A stretch of 39,582 nt of DNA from Paracoccaceae bacterium (GTDB lineage: Bacteria > Pseudomonadota > Alphaproteobacteria > Rhodobacterales > Rhodobacteraceae). The DNA lies in assembly GCA_022763485.1 (NCBI GenBank), contig JALEGX010000059.1, positions 1 through 39,582 of the forward strand, given 5' to 3'. Made by a program: the position numbers and the translations under genes. Shown here in pieces: positions 8,011 to 16,753 of this stretch. Below the pieces are notes generated by a model, which ran no database searches, was not told the DNA's origin, and worked only from the letters and a program-made list of their open reading frames with translations. Within the stretch, counting starts at the first letter, position 1; each line of letters begins with the position of its first letter.

Positions 8011-9078
8011 TCATGCAGCGCCCCCTACGATCTTGGCGATCAGCGCTGGATCATTGATCCGTTCCGCGCGATCGGCGTCAAACAGGTGAATGTCGTTGGC
8101 AGGCAGCGCCAGCGTCAGCTGTTCATTGGCGGCAAATGTCCGGTTCCCCGGCAGTTTGGCCAGAAAGCTGTGCCCACCGGCGGTCAGCTCGACCAGCGTG
8201 TCAGCGCCCAGGAATTCCGCCGATTTCACGCAGGCAACAATCGGGCCAGCGTCGCTCAGGGTCAGCGCTTCGGGACGGATGCCGATCCGTAGCATGGCGG
8301 GCAGGGTCGTGTCCCCCCGGGACAGGGCTTCGGCCGGGATCAGGTTCATGGGCGGCGTGCCGATAAAGCGGGCGGCAAAGGGCGTGGCCGGATGGCCATA
8401 GATGTCCTGCGGGGTGGCGACCTGCTCGATCCGGCCGGCATTCATCAAGACCACCTGATCGGCCATGGTGATCGCCTCGGTCTGGTCGTGGGTGACGTAG
8501 ACCATGGTCAGGCCAAGCTGCCGTTGCAGGGCGCGGATTTCGCGGCGCATTTCATCGCGCAGCCGCGCGTCCAGATTGGACAGCGGTTCATCCATCAGGC
8601 ACACCGGGCGCCGTGAAATCACCGCGCGTCCCAGCGCCACGCGCTGTTGTTGGCCCCCGGACAGGGCCGAGGGCTTGCGATCCAGATAGGGCGTCAGCTC
8701 CAGCAGCTCCGCCACCTCGGCCAGGCGCGCGGTGCGTTCGGCCTTGGCCAGACGCTCCACCCGCAGACCGAAGGTGATGTTCTCTGCCACGCTGAGATGG
8801 GGAAAGAGCGCGTAGTTCTGGAACACCATGGACAGGTTGCGCTTTGCCGGCGGCAGCGCGGTAACGTCCCGATCGCCGATCATCACCTGCCCCTCGGTCA
8901 CGGCCTCCAGCCCCGCGATGATGCGCAGGGTCGTGGATTTGCCGCAGCCCGAAGGCCCCAGAATGGCGGTGAATTTACCAGCGGGGATGTCCAGGTCGAT
9001 CCCGTTCAGCGAAACGGTGTCACCCCAGACCTTGCGGACCCCGCGAAGGGTGATGGATTGGCCGGCCAACGTCGTCAT
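8011..9078 (-). CDS. ugpC: ABC transporter ATP-binding protein (UgpC/MalK type)
   Basis: A 355-residue ATPase energising the import system. Walker A GPSGCGKST (residues 41-49), Q-loop FQNYALFPHLSV, signature LSGGQQQR (139-146), Walker B CLMDEP followed by the D-loop SNLDARLR, and H-loop THDQ are all intact. After residue about 235 there is a C-terminal TOBE/OB-fold regulatory domain (IGIRPEAL motif) typical of the MalK/UgpC subfamily. Its start overlaps the DeoR stop by 4 nt. The symbol is given at subfamily level; glycerol-3-phosphate specificity is not proven. Confidence 0.9.
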   Translation of the reverse strand: MTTLAGQSITLRGVRKVWGDTVSLNGIDLDIPAGKFTAILGPSGCGKSTTLRIIAGLEAVTEGQVMIGDRDVTALPPAKRNLSMVFQNYALFPHLSVAENITFGLRVERLAKAERTARLAEVAELLELTPYLDRKPSALSGGQQQRVALGRAVISRRPVCLMDEPLSNLDARLRDEMRREIRALQRQLGLTMVYVTHDQTEAITMADQVVLMNAGRIEQVATPQDIYGHPATPFAARFIGTPPMNLIPAEALSRGDTTLPAMLRIGIRPEALTLSDAGPIVACVKSAEFLGADTLVELTAGGHSFLAKLPGNRTFAANEQLTLALPANDIHLFDADRAERINDPALIAKIVGGAA

Positions 9079-9884
9079 TCTGCTGCCTCGTCACAAATTA
9101 CAAGATTGACCTCGGCCGCTGCCAGGCGGGCGCAGATCGCTTCGGGCGGGCGGACATCGCAGATGACGTGCTCGACATCGGTGATGCAGCCGCTGCGCAC
9201 ATGGGCCTTGCGTCCGAATTTGGTGGCATCCAGCACCAGAATCCGCTCAGAGGCGTTGCGATGGATGGCATCGCGGGAGTGGACATCCTCTTCCGACAGG
9301 TCCAGCAGGCCGCCATCCTGATCCACGGCGGCGACGCCGAACAGGCCAATGTCGAACTTGTAGCTGTCAAAGAAAGCCACGGCCGAGGGGCCGACGATAT
9401 CGGCCTCGGATTCGCGCAGCGTGCCGCCGGGAATGGTAACCGTCAGCCCATCGAAACGATGGGCCGAAATCGCCAGATGCAGGTTGTTGGAATAGATGCG
9501 CAGATCCTTGCGCTGCGCCAGCGCCGCGACCACCATTTCCGGCGTGGTGCCGATGGAAACGGCCAGCGTGGCGTTGTCGGGAACAAGTTCAGCTGCTTGT
9601 TGGCCGATTCTCTGCTTCGCGGTCAGGTTCAGGATGCGCCGCAGCTCATAATGGTCGGCATTGACCGTTGCCATTTCAACGCCGCCGTGGAACCGACGCA
9701 ACAGGCCGCGTTCACACATATCATTGATATCTTTGCGGATTGTCTGGGTTGAGACGCCAAACAACTGGGCAAGTTCATCAACCTTCGCACTGCCATTGGC
9801 GCGGACCAGCTCGGCAACCTGTGCCTGACGCTCGGTGCACCAGCTTGGCGTTTGTGGGGTTTGGCTTCGGCTTTCTGGTTTCAT
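9075..9884 (-). CDS. DeoR/GlpR-family transcriptional repressor
   Basis: A 269-residue regulator, first gene of the transport operon. The N-terminal winged helix (about residues 18-75) contains VDELAQLFGVSTQTIRKDIN, the DeoR-type recognition helix, followed by LLRRFHGG. The C-terminal half is the phosphosugar-sensing DeoRC domain (SIGTTPEMVVAAL, the YSNNLHLA region, and a terminal LVLDATKFGRKA motif). The family typically senses phosphorylated sugars or glycerol-3-phosphate, fitting the UgpB-like importer. The ATG at 9884 lies inside a TTTCATATGAAA palindrome, so the operator and the translation start coincide; the ribosome site is weak. Autoregulation is inferred. Confidence 0.88.
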   Translation of the reverse strand: MKPESRSQTPQTPSWCTERQAQVAELVRANGSAKVDELAQLFGVSTQTIRKDINDMCERGLLRRFHGGVEMATVNADHYELRRILNLTAKQRIGQQAAELVPDNATLAVSIGTTPEMVVAALAQRKDLRIYSNNLHLAISAHRFDGLTVTIPGGTLRESEADIVGPSAVAFFDSYKFDIGLFGVAAVDQDGGLLDLSEEDVHSRDAIHRNASERILVLDATKFGRKAHVRSGCITDVEHVICDVRPPEAICARLAAAEVNLVICDEAAE

Positions 9885-9912
9885 ATGAAATCCATATCGG
9901 GGTCATATGAAA
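9879..9912 (-). promoter_or_regulatory. Phased CATAT operator array at the deoR start
   Basis: Three CATAT boxes start at 9882, 9893 and 9904, exactly 11 bp apart. The first is a perfect 12-bp palindrome TTTCATATGAAA (9879-9890), the middle is degenerate (CATATC), and the third is TCATATGAAA (9903-9912). The first box contains the deoR start codon. They are the best candidate binding sites for the DeoR protein. Confidence 0.55.
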
Positions 9913-10017
9913 CTCACGTGACAGAGGAAGCTTTCCTTAAGGAGATCGCAACTCTGTCTGCTTTGGTCCTGTTACGTGGGCCAGCTACGGCCCGATCAGC
10001 CGACATTCGGACGCGGG

Positions 10018-10041
10018 GGGCCGCTCCCTTGGAAACGGCCC
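10018..10041 (-). terminator. Possible weak terminator after the RTX gene
   Basis: GGGCCG/CGGCCC stem with a 12-nt loop, 20 bp beyond the RTX stop. No U-tract is present, so it would be a pause or Rho-dependent site at most. A second short stem GGGCC/GGCCC lies at 9978-9993. Confidence 0.25.
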
Positions 10042-10061
10042 GCCCATTGGTTGCCCCCCTG

Positions 10062-13000
10062 TCAGAGCAGTTGGTCGGTATCTGCAAAGCTCAGCTGGAT
10101 CCTTGCCAGATCTGTATCGGCCAGCCCGTGCAGCAGCACGCTGGCGCCGTCGCCATAGCTGAGCGTCAGACCGGCGCGGCTGGAGGACCAGCTTTCGGTG
10201 CCTTGCAGCGCGTCGGACAACAGCAGCATGTCCGCGCCGGTTTCAAAACCGCCGATGCTGTCCTGCCCGTCGCCCGCGGCGAAGATGAAGGTATCCGCGC
10301 CCTGATCCCCATACATACGGTCATTGCCGGACCCGCCGCGGATCATGTCGTCGCCGGTGCCGCCGCTGATCACATCCGCATCCGCCCCGCCAAACAGGTG
10401 ATCATCGCCCACATGGCCATGTAGCTTGTCCTGACCGTCACCACCAAACAGCGTGTCATTGCCGTGCCGACCATCCATGTGGTCATCTCCGCCCATACCG
10501 GACAGCAGGTTGTCACCGGTATTGCCCAGCAGCCTGTTGGCACCGCTGTTTCCGGTGGCGTTCAGATCATGGGAGCCGAAGAGGAAGACATCCTCGACAT
10601 GATCCGACAGCGTGACATCCGCCTTGGCATGGACAACGTCGTGGCCTTCGTTGGCGTATTCAACGATGGTGTCCAGCGTGTCGGTGATCTTGTAGGTATC
10701 ATTGCCCGCCCCGCCATAAGCGACGTCTGCCCCTGCATTGCCGGACAGCAGGTCGTTGCCATCGCCGCCATACATCACGTCATCGCCAAGACCGGGACAG
10801 AGCACGTCATTGCCATCGCCGCCATAAACGGTGTCATTCCCGGTGCCGCCGTGCAGCTTGTCATTCCCGGCCTCACCGCGCAGCTCATCATGGCCGTCAT
10901 TGCCGTGCAGCTTGTCATGACCTTCGCCGCCATGCACCGTGTCATCGCCAGCCCCCGCGATCAGGTTGTCATTGCCATCCCGCCCGTCCAGCAGGTTGTC
11001 CAGCTGGTTGCCCACGATCATGTTGCGCGCGGCATTGCCCACACCCGTTGTCGCGGTTGAGCCTTTCTGCAGCCAGAGGTTTTCCAACCCGTCCGCCAGA
11101 GTATAGCTGACCCGGGATTTAACCGTGTCGGTGCCGTCGCCGCCTTCTTCGGAGACCACGTCGGACAGGTGATCGACGAAGTAGATGTCGTTGCCAAGCC
11201 CGCCATACATCGTGTCGGCGCCGGTCCCGCCGTCCAGGAAATCGCGTCCTGCTTCACCATATATCAGGTCGTCGCCCGCCTGGGCACGAATGAAGTCGTT
11301 CCCGGCGCCACCATAGACATCGTCCGCACCGGCCCCGGCAAAGATCTTGTCATTGCCGCCAAAGCCCAGGATCACATCATCGGGCCCGTCGTCCCCGTCG
11401 ATCCGGGTGCCGTCCTGATCGCGGTAACCGACCATATGATCGTTGCCTGCGGTGCCCTGAACCGGGGAGGTTTCGATGGTCAGCGTGGCGGTATCCGTGA
11501 TGCCGCTTTCGTTCACGATACTATAGGTGATATGCGCCGTGACATCGCGGGGTTCGCGCCCCGGTGTGACCTGAACCAGCCCGTCGCCCAGGTAGGTGAC
11601 AACTTCCCCGTTTGCCAGCGTCATCACCTGACCCGGCACGGCGGTTTCGCCGTCCAGGTGGGTCACCGTCAGCGTTTCGCCCCGGCTGACATCATCATTT
11701 GCCAGCAGGTCGATCACCACGGTATTCCCCTTGGCGGCCAGCTTGACGGTGTCATCTTCAGCCACTGCGACGGACAGGATCGGCGCGCGCAGCAGCACCG
11801 TGGACGTCGAGTCGATGCCCAGAAACGGGTCCACGCCGCGCGTGTCCATCGCCCCATCATTGCTGTAGACTTGCGGCGCTTCGGCCAGAAGCTCCATCAA
11901 CAGCTGACCGGCATCATTGGTGATGATCCGGTAGAACCCGCCTTCATTTGGGGTGCTGCCGTCCAGGTCATGATCAGCGTTGTTTGCCCCGGCATACACA
12001 TTGCCTTCGGCATCGACGATGGTGGCCCCATAGGCACTTACCGGGATCCCGGCCCGGACTTCACCGTCCACCAGCGTTCCGACGATGGATTGCGTGGTCA
12101 CCACCGGCTCACCGCCAAGGCTGACCTGAGAGATATCGATGGAGACAAGCGTGCCCGCGGCACCGTTTTGGCCCCCATGCGCCACGCCGTAGAAGGTGCC
12201 GGTCTCCGACTGATAGGCCAGATCGGCCAGACCGCGTGTCTGGATCCCGATGGGGGGCAGGGTGATCACCTGCGAAACCAACTCACCATTTGGCCCGGTT
12301 TCGGACAGGTCATAGATGACCGCCTGGGACAGGTTGCCCGCAAAGATCCAGAGATTGCCCTGATCGTCCACATCCCCGATGTAGGAGCCCATCACCCCTG
12401 AGGACACCTTGTAGGTTGCGCCTCTTGCGTCCATGGCGATGACGTCATTTCGGGCAATCGCCGTGCCGACGGCATCGGTTCCGTCCGAGCGTGCGATGCC
12501 ATAGATCAGGTCAAATTCGCTGGAGTATCCGATGGCGTTGACGTTGACTGCCGCTGAGGTTTCAGTTTGGGTGTAACCGTTTGTTTCAAGGTCGAATTTC
12601 ACCAGCTGCCCGTTCAGAACCTGATAGATGAAGTTCTGGCCTGGGGCAAAAGCGTCCACGGTGACCGTCTGGCCCAGGAACTCCACTTCCTTTTCGTAGG
12701 AGGGGACAACGCCTGAGGTGTCCAGCGACCCGTCCGAGGTGGTGCCCAGGATGCGGAACTCCAGTTCGGTCGCCTCTCCGGTGCCGGTCAGGTTGAAGGT
12801 GTAGGTCTCGAAGACCCCGCCCGTGTGCTGGAAGGTCCCGATGCTGTCGCCGCCAAAGACCACTTCGATGGTGACACTTTCCGCCCCCGAGGACAGGTTG
12901 GCAGCCAGGTTGAATTCCAGCTCATAGGGAATGCCGATCGCAGTGGTGACAGAGGTGCGCAACACCGGCTCACCAGAGGCGCTGATCTCTCCGTCCCAGA

Positions 13001-13064
13001 AGTCCGAGACCGTATATTGGTCAAAGGTCAGGCGCTCGTTGGTATCTTGCAGAAGGTTGGTCAT
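10062..13064 (-). CDS. Multidomain RTX calcium-binding secreted protein
   Basis: A 1000-residue, strongly acidic protein. Residues 1-135 look like a beta-sandwich, carbohydrate-binding-like domain. Residues 140-425 contain spaced IYQVLNG, GNLWIFAG, GTFYGVAHG and GNVYAGA strands, consistent with a beta-propeller (DUF6923-like). Residues 433-532 form a cadherin/VCBS-type domain (AVAEDDTV, VIDLLANDD). From about 535 to 925 there are some thirty RTX nonapeptides of GGxGxDxUx type in blocks, interrupted by two serralysin-like spacers. The non-repeat C-terminus should carry the type I secretion signal. There is no N-terminal signal peptide, as expected for type I export, but no type I exporter lies in the window. 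AAGGGA precedes the ATG. It is 100 bp downstream of and co-directional with the EPS operon, suggesting a matrix or surface protein. One Cys within the repeats (VLCPGLGDD) is unusual. Confidence 0.88.
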   Translation of the reverse strand: MTNLLQDTNERLTFDQYTVSDFWDGEISASGEPVLRTSVTTAIGIPYELEFNLAANLSSGAESVTIEVVFGGDSIGTFQHTGGVFETYTFNLTGTGEATELEFRILGTTSDGSLDTSGVVPSYEKEVEFLGQTVTVDAFAPGQNFIYQVLNGQLVKFDLETNGYTQTETSAAVNVNAIGYSSEFDLIYGIARSDGTDAVGTAIARNDVIAMDARGATYKVSSGVMGSYIGDVDDQGNLWIFAGNLSQAVIYDLSETGPNGELVSQVITLPPIGIQTRGLADLAYQSETGTFYGVAHGGQNGAAGTLVSIDISQVSLGGEPVVTTQSIVGTLVDGEVRAGIPVSAYGATIVDAEGNVYAGANNADHDLDGSTPNEGGFYRIITNDAGQLLMELLAEAPQVYSNDGAMDTRGVDPFLGIDSTSTVLLRAPILSVAVAEDDTVKLAAKGNTVVIDLLANDDVSRGETLTVTHLDGETAVPGQVMTLANGEVVTYLGDGLVQVTPGREPRDVTAHITYSIVNESGITDTATLTIETSPVQGTAGNDHMVGYRDQDGTRIDGDDGPDDVILGFGGNDKIFAGAGADDVYGGAGNDFIRAQAGDDLIYGEAGRDFLDGGTGADTMYGGLGNDIYFVDHLSDVVSEEGGDGTDTVKSRVSYTLADGLENLWLQKGSTATTGVGNAARNMIVGNQLDNLLDGRDGNDNLIAGAGDDTVHGGEGHDKLHGNDGHDELRGEAGNDKLHGGTGNDTVYGGDGNDVLCPGLGDDVMYGGDGNDLLSGNAGADVAYGGAGNDTYKITDTLDTIVEYANEGHDVVHAKADVTLSDHVEDVFLFGSHDLNATGNSGANRLLGNTGDNLLSGMGGDDHMDGRHGNDTLFGGDGQDKLHGHVGDDHLFGGADADVISGGTGDDMIRGGSGNDRMYGDQGADTFIFAAGDGQDSIGGFETGADMLLLSDALQGTESWSSSRAGLTLSYGDGASVLLHGLADTDLARIQLSFADTDQLL

Positions 13065-13164
13065 TGTCGTTCCCTTTCTGGGGAGGCGGGCGTGACGCAG
13101 GGCATATCCTGAGCGTCGGCCCGGTGATTGAGAGGCCGGTCAATCCGGCAAGGGCAGTTCGGGA

Positions 13165-13809
13165 TCAGTAGGCGCCGCGTCCGCCAAGGACTGCGCCGAA
13201 GGTGCGGAGCAGGATCTTCAGATCGGTCTTGAGCGAGCAGCTATCGACGTAGCGAAGATCCAGGTCGATCATCTCGTCAAAGCCGATCTCAGCGCGGCCA
13301 GACACCTGCCAGAGGCCGGTGATTCCGGGCGGTACGCTCAACCGGAGCAGGGCGCGCTTGGGATAGGCGTCGACTTCTTCGACCAGGGCAGGGCGCGGGC
13401 CGACCAGCGACATGTCCCCGCGCAGGACGTTCAGAAGCTGCGGCAGCTCATCCAGCGACCAGCGGCGCAGGAACCGGCCAACCGGGGTGATGCGCGGGTC
13501 CTTGCGGATTTTCAGGCACAGGCCTTCGCGGTCACTTTGGTCTGCCAGCGCCGCCCGGCGGGCTTCGGCATCGGCATACATCGAACGGAACTTGTACATC
13601 TTGAACGGGATGCCGTTCAGCCCGACCCGCGTCTGCACAAAGAGCACCGGTCCGCGAGAGCTGAGCGCAATGGCCGCGCAGATCATCAGCAGGATGGGCC
13701 AAATGCCGCTGAGGATCAGAAAGGTGCAGACCAGATCAAGGGCGCGTTTCGAAAGCTGCGCCTGCGTGCGCGTCGGTAGTTTGGTGGTGTTGATGGAAAC
13801 CATGGTCAT
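13165..13809 (-). CDS. Polyprenyl-phosphate sugar-1-phosphate transferase (EPS initiation)
   Basis: A 214-residue bacterial sugar transferase (PF02397) that loads the first sugar-1-phosphate onto undecaprenyl phosphate at the inner membrane. A single N-terminal hydrophobic segment (about 27-48) precedes the catalytic core. Signature stretches are PVLFVQTRVGLNG, YKFRSM (residues 72-77), DELPQLLNVLRGDMSLVGPR and PPGITGLWQVSGR. Its short length places it with ExoY/monotopic enzymes rather than five-helix WbaP forms. Sugar specificity (galactose or glucose) cannot be read from sequence. It is the last polysaccharide gene of the operon, 36 bp after the chain-length protein. A GCCGG/CCGGC hairpin (13135-13149) lies before the RTX gene. 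Confidence 0.92.
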   Translation of the reverse strand: MTMVSINTTKLPTRTQAQLSKRALDLVCTFLILSGIWPILLMICAAIALSSRGPVLFVQTRVGLNGIPFKMYKFRSMYADAEARRAALADQSDREGLCLKIRKDPRITPVGRFLRRWSLDELPQLLNVLRGDMSLVGPRPALVEEVDAYPKRALLRLSVPPGITGLWQVSGRAEIGFDEMIDLDLRYVDSCSLKTDLKILLRTFGAVLGGRGAY

Positions 13810-13845
13810 CGTTAAGGACCCCCCAGTAATCTATTGGCAGACAAT

Positions 13846-15906
13846 TCAGGTGCGGACGGCGCACCAGGGATCGCCGAGCAATGCGTTGCGCATCGCCACG
13901 ACACTTCCGTTCCTGGGCAACCCGTCCAGCCGATCGACCTGAGCGACAACGGCGCTCTTCGGGTCGGTCGGGGTGATTTCCAGCACGCCCACATCCGCAG
14001 CGGACAGGACGAACTGGCTGGCAAGCCGGTCTTTCAGGCTTCCGGCAGAGATGACGATCACGTCGAAATCGGCGGTGACCTTGTCCAGCGCAGCCCGCAC
14101 CATCGGAGCAGAGACGCCGGTGTCATCCAGATTTCTGGCCGGACCGCGGGGCAGCTCCCAGGACCCCAGCTTGCACTGCTGGGCCTTGGGCGACTTGGTC
14201 CCGCAGGTCAGGAAGCTGCGCCAGCGGTTGGCGGAAATCGACGTGGAGTCCTCGCCAATGTCGGCCTCGATGAACAGTGTCTTCATCCGCGCACGGGCAT
14301 AGCTGGCCGCAAGTGCGCGGGCCAGATCGGTGCTTTCCCCGGACACTGCACGCGTCACCGCAATCACCGGAGCTTTACCGACAAGGCGGGGTTTGCGCAG
14401 CGGGTGCAGTTGCAGCTCATTGCGCAGCAGATCGGCCGCGTGGGTGTCATCGCTGGGTGCGGCAGACACTTGCAGGACCGGAACCCGATGTTCGATGGAC
14501 GTCAGGCTTTCGGCGAAACGCACACGGCGTTCGGACAGGCCAAGGCCAAGCATCAGGGCCAGGGCAAAGAACCCGCCACCGCCCAGACCGGCTGCGGCCA
14601 TCATCTTGCGGCTGTCGCTGACCGGATCAACCGGTTGCGAGGCCGGCGACATCACCACGGCATAGCCGGGGAGGGACCGGCCGGATTCCAGCCGGATGAC
14701 CTCCAGCGCGCGGCGGGTTTCTTCCAGCAGGTCCTGTGCTTCGTCGATGTCCTGTTCCACCTGGTCCAGCTCGATCCGGCGGCGGTTGAGGTCACGCGCT
14801 TCGAACCGTGCGGTTTCAAGCTGTCCTTCGATCTTTGCATAGAGGGTGCGGATTTCATCGGCGCTGGTGTCGTCACCTTCGGCGGATGCATCGGTCAGCG
14901 CGCCGGTCTGACCCAGAACCTTGATCTGCTCGCGACGGTCGGCCAGGGCTGTCTCGATGACTTCGATTTCCTTGATCTTCGCCGCCTCCAGACGCTTAAA
15001 GCGGACGTTGCTTGTCCCTTCATAACCTTTCCGAAACCCTTCCAGATCGCTGATCAGCTTGGCGCGTTCAAAGTTCAGGTCGGCCATGGCGCGGTCCAGC
15101 AAGGTGGCGCGCATGATTTCTTCGTCCGACGTATCTGCGGTGGCGCCCCCCTGGTTGCTTTCCAGCGCTGCAAGGGTCGCCGCGACCTCGGCCTTGCGGG
15201 CGGCCAGCCCGTCGATCTGGGCGATCTTTTCGATATGGGCTTTGGTGATGGCGTTCTGGCCAAACTCGCCGCCGACCTCCAGTTGGGTTTTACGCAGTGC
15301 GCTCAGGCGCTTCACCAGCTCCTCTTCACGGGTGCGCAGTTCCGACAGGCGGACCTCGGAGCGGGCGGTTTCGGCCTCGGATTTCAGCGCCAGATAAGAG
15401 GCCACGACCGCATCCAGCTTCTGCCGGGCAAAATCGGGCATACGGCTTTTGGTTTTCAGAACGATCAGGCTGTCAGAGCGTTTGATCTGGATCGAGCCGG
15501 ACAGATCCGATGCGCTGGGCGCTTCGACCTGATCGGGCAGCAGCGGACCAAGCGACGCGGCGGCGCGCGACATCACCGGATGAGAGGCCACATAAGTGGT
15601 TTCCGCCTTCACGAAACTGTCGAAGGTCTTGAGAACCGACGCGTCGCCAGTGGCATAAAGAATGTTGGATTCCTGCGGGAAGACCCGCAAAATTGCTTGC
15701 GATTCATAAAGTTGCACTCCGGACAGGAAGCCCAGCGACGCGGCAGCCGCGCCAAACAGGGCACCCAGCCCGATGGCGCGTTTCCAGCGCCCGCGCATGG
15801 CCTGGGCCAGCGCGCGCAGCGGATTGGGTTCCGGGGCCTCCGCCGCAACGGCGGCGGGGAGTTCAATCTCTTGATCTGTCGGTTGACTAACGGCGGCCAG
15901 GGTCAT
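13846..15906 (-). CDS. Wzz/Wzc-like polysaccharide chain-length protein with degenerate ATPase domain
   Basis: A 686-residue inner-membrane copolymerase. TM1 is at about 44-63, a long periplasmic coiled-coil region spans about 160-410 (Glu/Arg/Lys-rich heptads), a Pro-rich segment PASQPVDPV precedes TM2 (about 435-457), and a cytoplasmic domain resembling a BY-kinase fold follows. The P-loop is degraded: the expected GKST reads GEST (523-526), the Walker A-prime FIEADIG is retained (545-551), and the Walker B aspartate position reads DVIVIS. No terminal Tyr cluster is present (end: WCAVRT). It probably controls chain length or export as a scaffold without kinase activity. I chose the ATG at 15906, 4 bp after the previous stop, over the longer frame; GGGGTGA serves as ribosome site. 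Confidence 0.87.
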   Translation of the reverse strand: MTLAAVSQPTDQEIELPAAVAAEAPEPNPLRALAQAMRGRWKRAIGLGALFGAAAASLGFLSGVQLYESQAILRVFPQESNILYATGDASVLKTFDSFVKAETTYVASHPVMSRAAASLGPLLPDQVEAPSASDLSGSIQIKRSDSLIVLKTKSRMPDFARQKLDAVVASYLALKSEAETARSEVRLSELRTREEELVKRLSALRKTQLEVGGEFGQNAITKAHIEKIAQIDGLAARKAEVAATLAALESNQGGATADTSDEEIMRATLLDRAMADLNFERAKLISDLEGFRKGYEGTSNVRFKRLEAAKIKEIEVIETALADRREQIKVLGQTGALTDASAEGDDTSADEIRTLYAKIEGQLETARFEARDLNRRRIELDQVEQDIDEAQDLLEETRRALEVIRLESGRSLPGYAVVMSPASQPVDPVSDSRKMMAAAGLGGGGFFALALMLGLGLSERRVRFAESLTSIEHRVPVLQVSAAPSDDTHAADLLRNELQLHPLRKPRLVGKAPVIAVTRAVSGESTDLARALAASYARARMKTLFIEADIGEDSTSISANRWRSFLTCGTKSPKAQQCKLGSWELPRGPARNLDDTGVSAPMVRAALDKVTADFDVIVISAGSLKDRLASQFVLSAADVGVLEITPTDPKSAVVAQVDRLDGLPRNGSVVAMRNALLGDPWCAVRT

Positions 15907-15910
15907 GGGA

Positions 15911-16753
15911 TCACCCCAACGCACGCGAGGACAGATCGCGCTCCCAACGGGTCTTGGCGGCCTCGCCTTCAAACATCAGCGACAGGCGTACCCAGGTCAT
16001 GACCATCAGAAAGAAGCTGATGGAAATGGCCTCGGACGGCATAAGAACGGCCTGTTTCAGCATGGCAAAGGCGCTGCCACGCTCGGGGCTGGGCAGGCCC
16101 ATGCCCGACACCTGCCGCGCGCCGCGCAGGCTGCGCCGACGGACCTTTACCAGATCACTCAGCCGCGCAGGGGCCCGGGCCACAAAGCTGCAGGCGGGGA
16201 CGAACAGCTTCTGATCATCGGCAAAGCTGCGGCGGATGAATTCGTCGTCGGCGGTAATTTCGGGCAGCGGGAACAGGCGTTCAGCGGCCTCCGCGGACAG
16301 GGCAAACAGACCCCCGAACTTGCCGCGGTTGAAATAGGGATTGGCTTTCCACCCCTTGTAAAAGGTGCGCACCGCTGGCGAGGCATGCGGCGTGGCGACG
16401 TCCATCTTGCCACAGGCGGCCTGCGCCTGGCCTTCGGCAAGCGGTGCAACAAGGGCCATCAGCGATTCCGATGTGACGTCCAGATCCGCATCCAGACAGA
16501 TCGTCGGCGTGCATTTGTCAGACGCCGCATAGCCAAGGTTCAGCGCGTTGCATTTGCCGGGCTGGTCGGTCTCGATCACCTTGGCCTGTGGCAGCGCCGA
16601 CCGCGCCCGCGAGGCGGTGGCATCGGTGCAGCCATTGGCGATCACGATCACTTCGAAATCGTGCATCGGCAGGCCCTTGGTCAGATACCACAGCGTCCGG
16701 CCAATCAGGGCTTCTTCGTTGTGGGCGGGGATAAGCAGGGTCGCCTTGGTCAT
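15911..16753 (-). CDS. Family 2 glycosyltransferase
   Basis: A 280-residue GT-A enzyme. N-terminal ATLLIPAHNEEALIGRTL is the nucleotide-sugar fold start, DADLD (residues 88-92) is the metal-binding DxD, and ITADDEFIRR is the acceptor/base region typical of GT2. A hydrophobic segment near the C-terminus (AISISFFLMVMTWVRL) may anchor it to the membrane. It adds one sugar to the lipid-linked repeat unit; sugar and linkage are unknown. It overlaps the PssE-like gene by 4 nt upstream and is 4 bp from the chain-length gene downstream. Confidence 0.87.
   Translation of the reverse strand: MTKATLLIPAHNEEALIGRTLWYLTKGLPMHDFEVIVIANGCTDATASRARSALPQAKVIETDQPGKCNALNLGYAASDKCTPTICLDADLDVTSESLMALVAPLAEGQAQAACGKMDVATPHASPAVRTFYKGWKANPYFNRGKFGGLFALSAEAAERLFPLPEITADDEFIRRSFADDQKLFVPACSFVARAPARLSDLVKVRRRSLRGARQVSGMGLPSPERGSAFAMLKQAVLMPSEAISISFFLMVMTWVRLSLMFEGEAAKTRWERDLSSRALG

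Noticed and set aside
6069..8057. Long plus-strand open frame (662 codons) across the transport operon
   Set aside because: Antisense shadow in high-GC DNA. The minus-strand permease, binding protein and signal peptide explain the region; the translated shadow is His/Arg/Gln-rich without domain features.
10062..11450. Imperfect DNA repeats possibly forming a CRISPR or satellite
   Set aside because: They are codon-level traces of RTX nonapeptides in one long frame; no identical repeat-spacer pattern.
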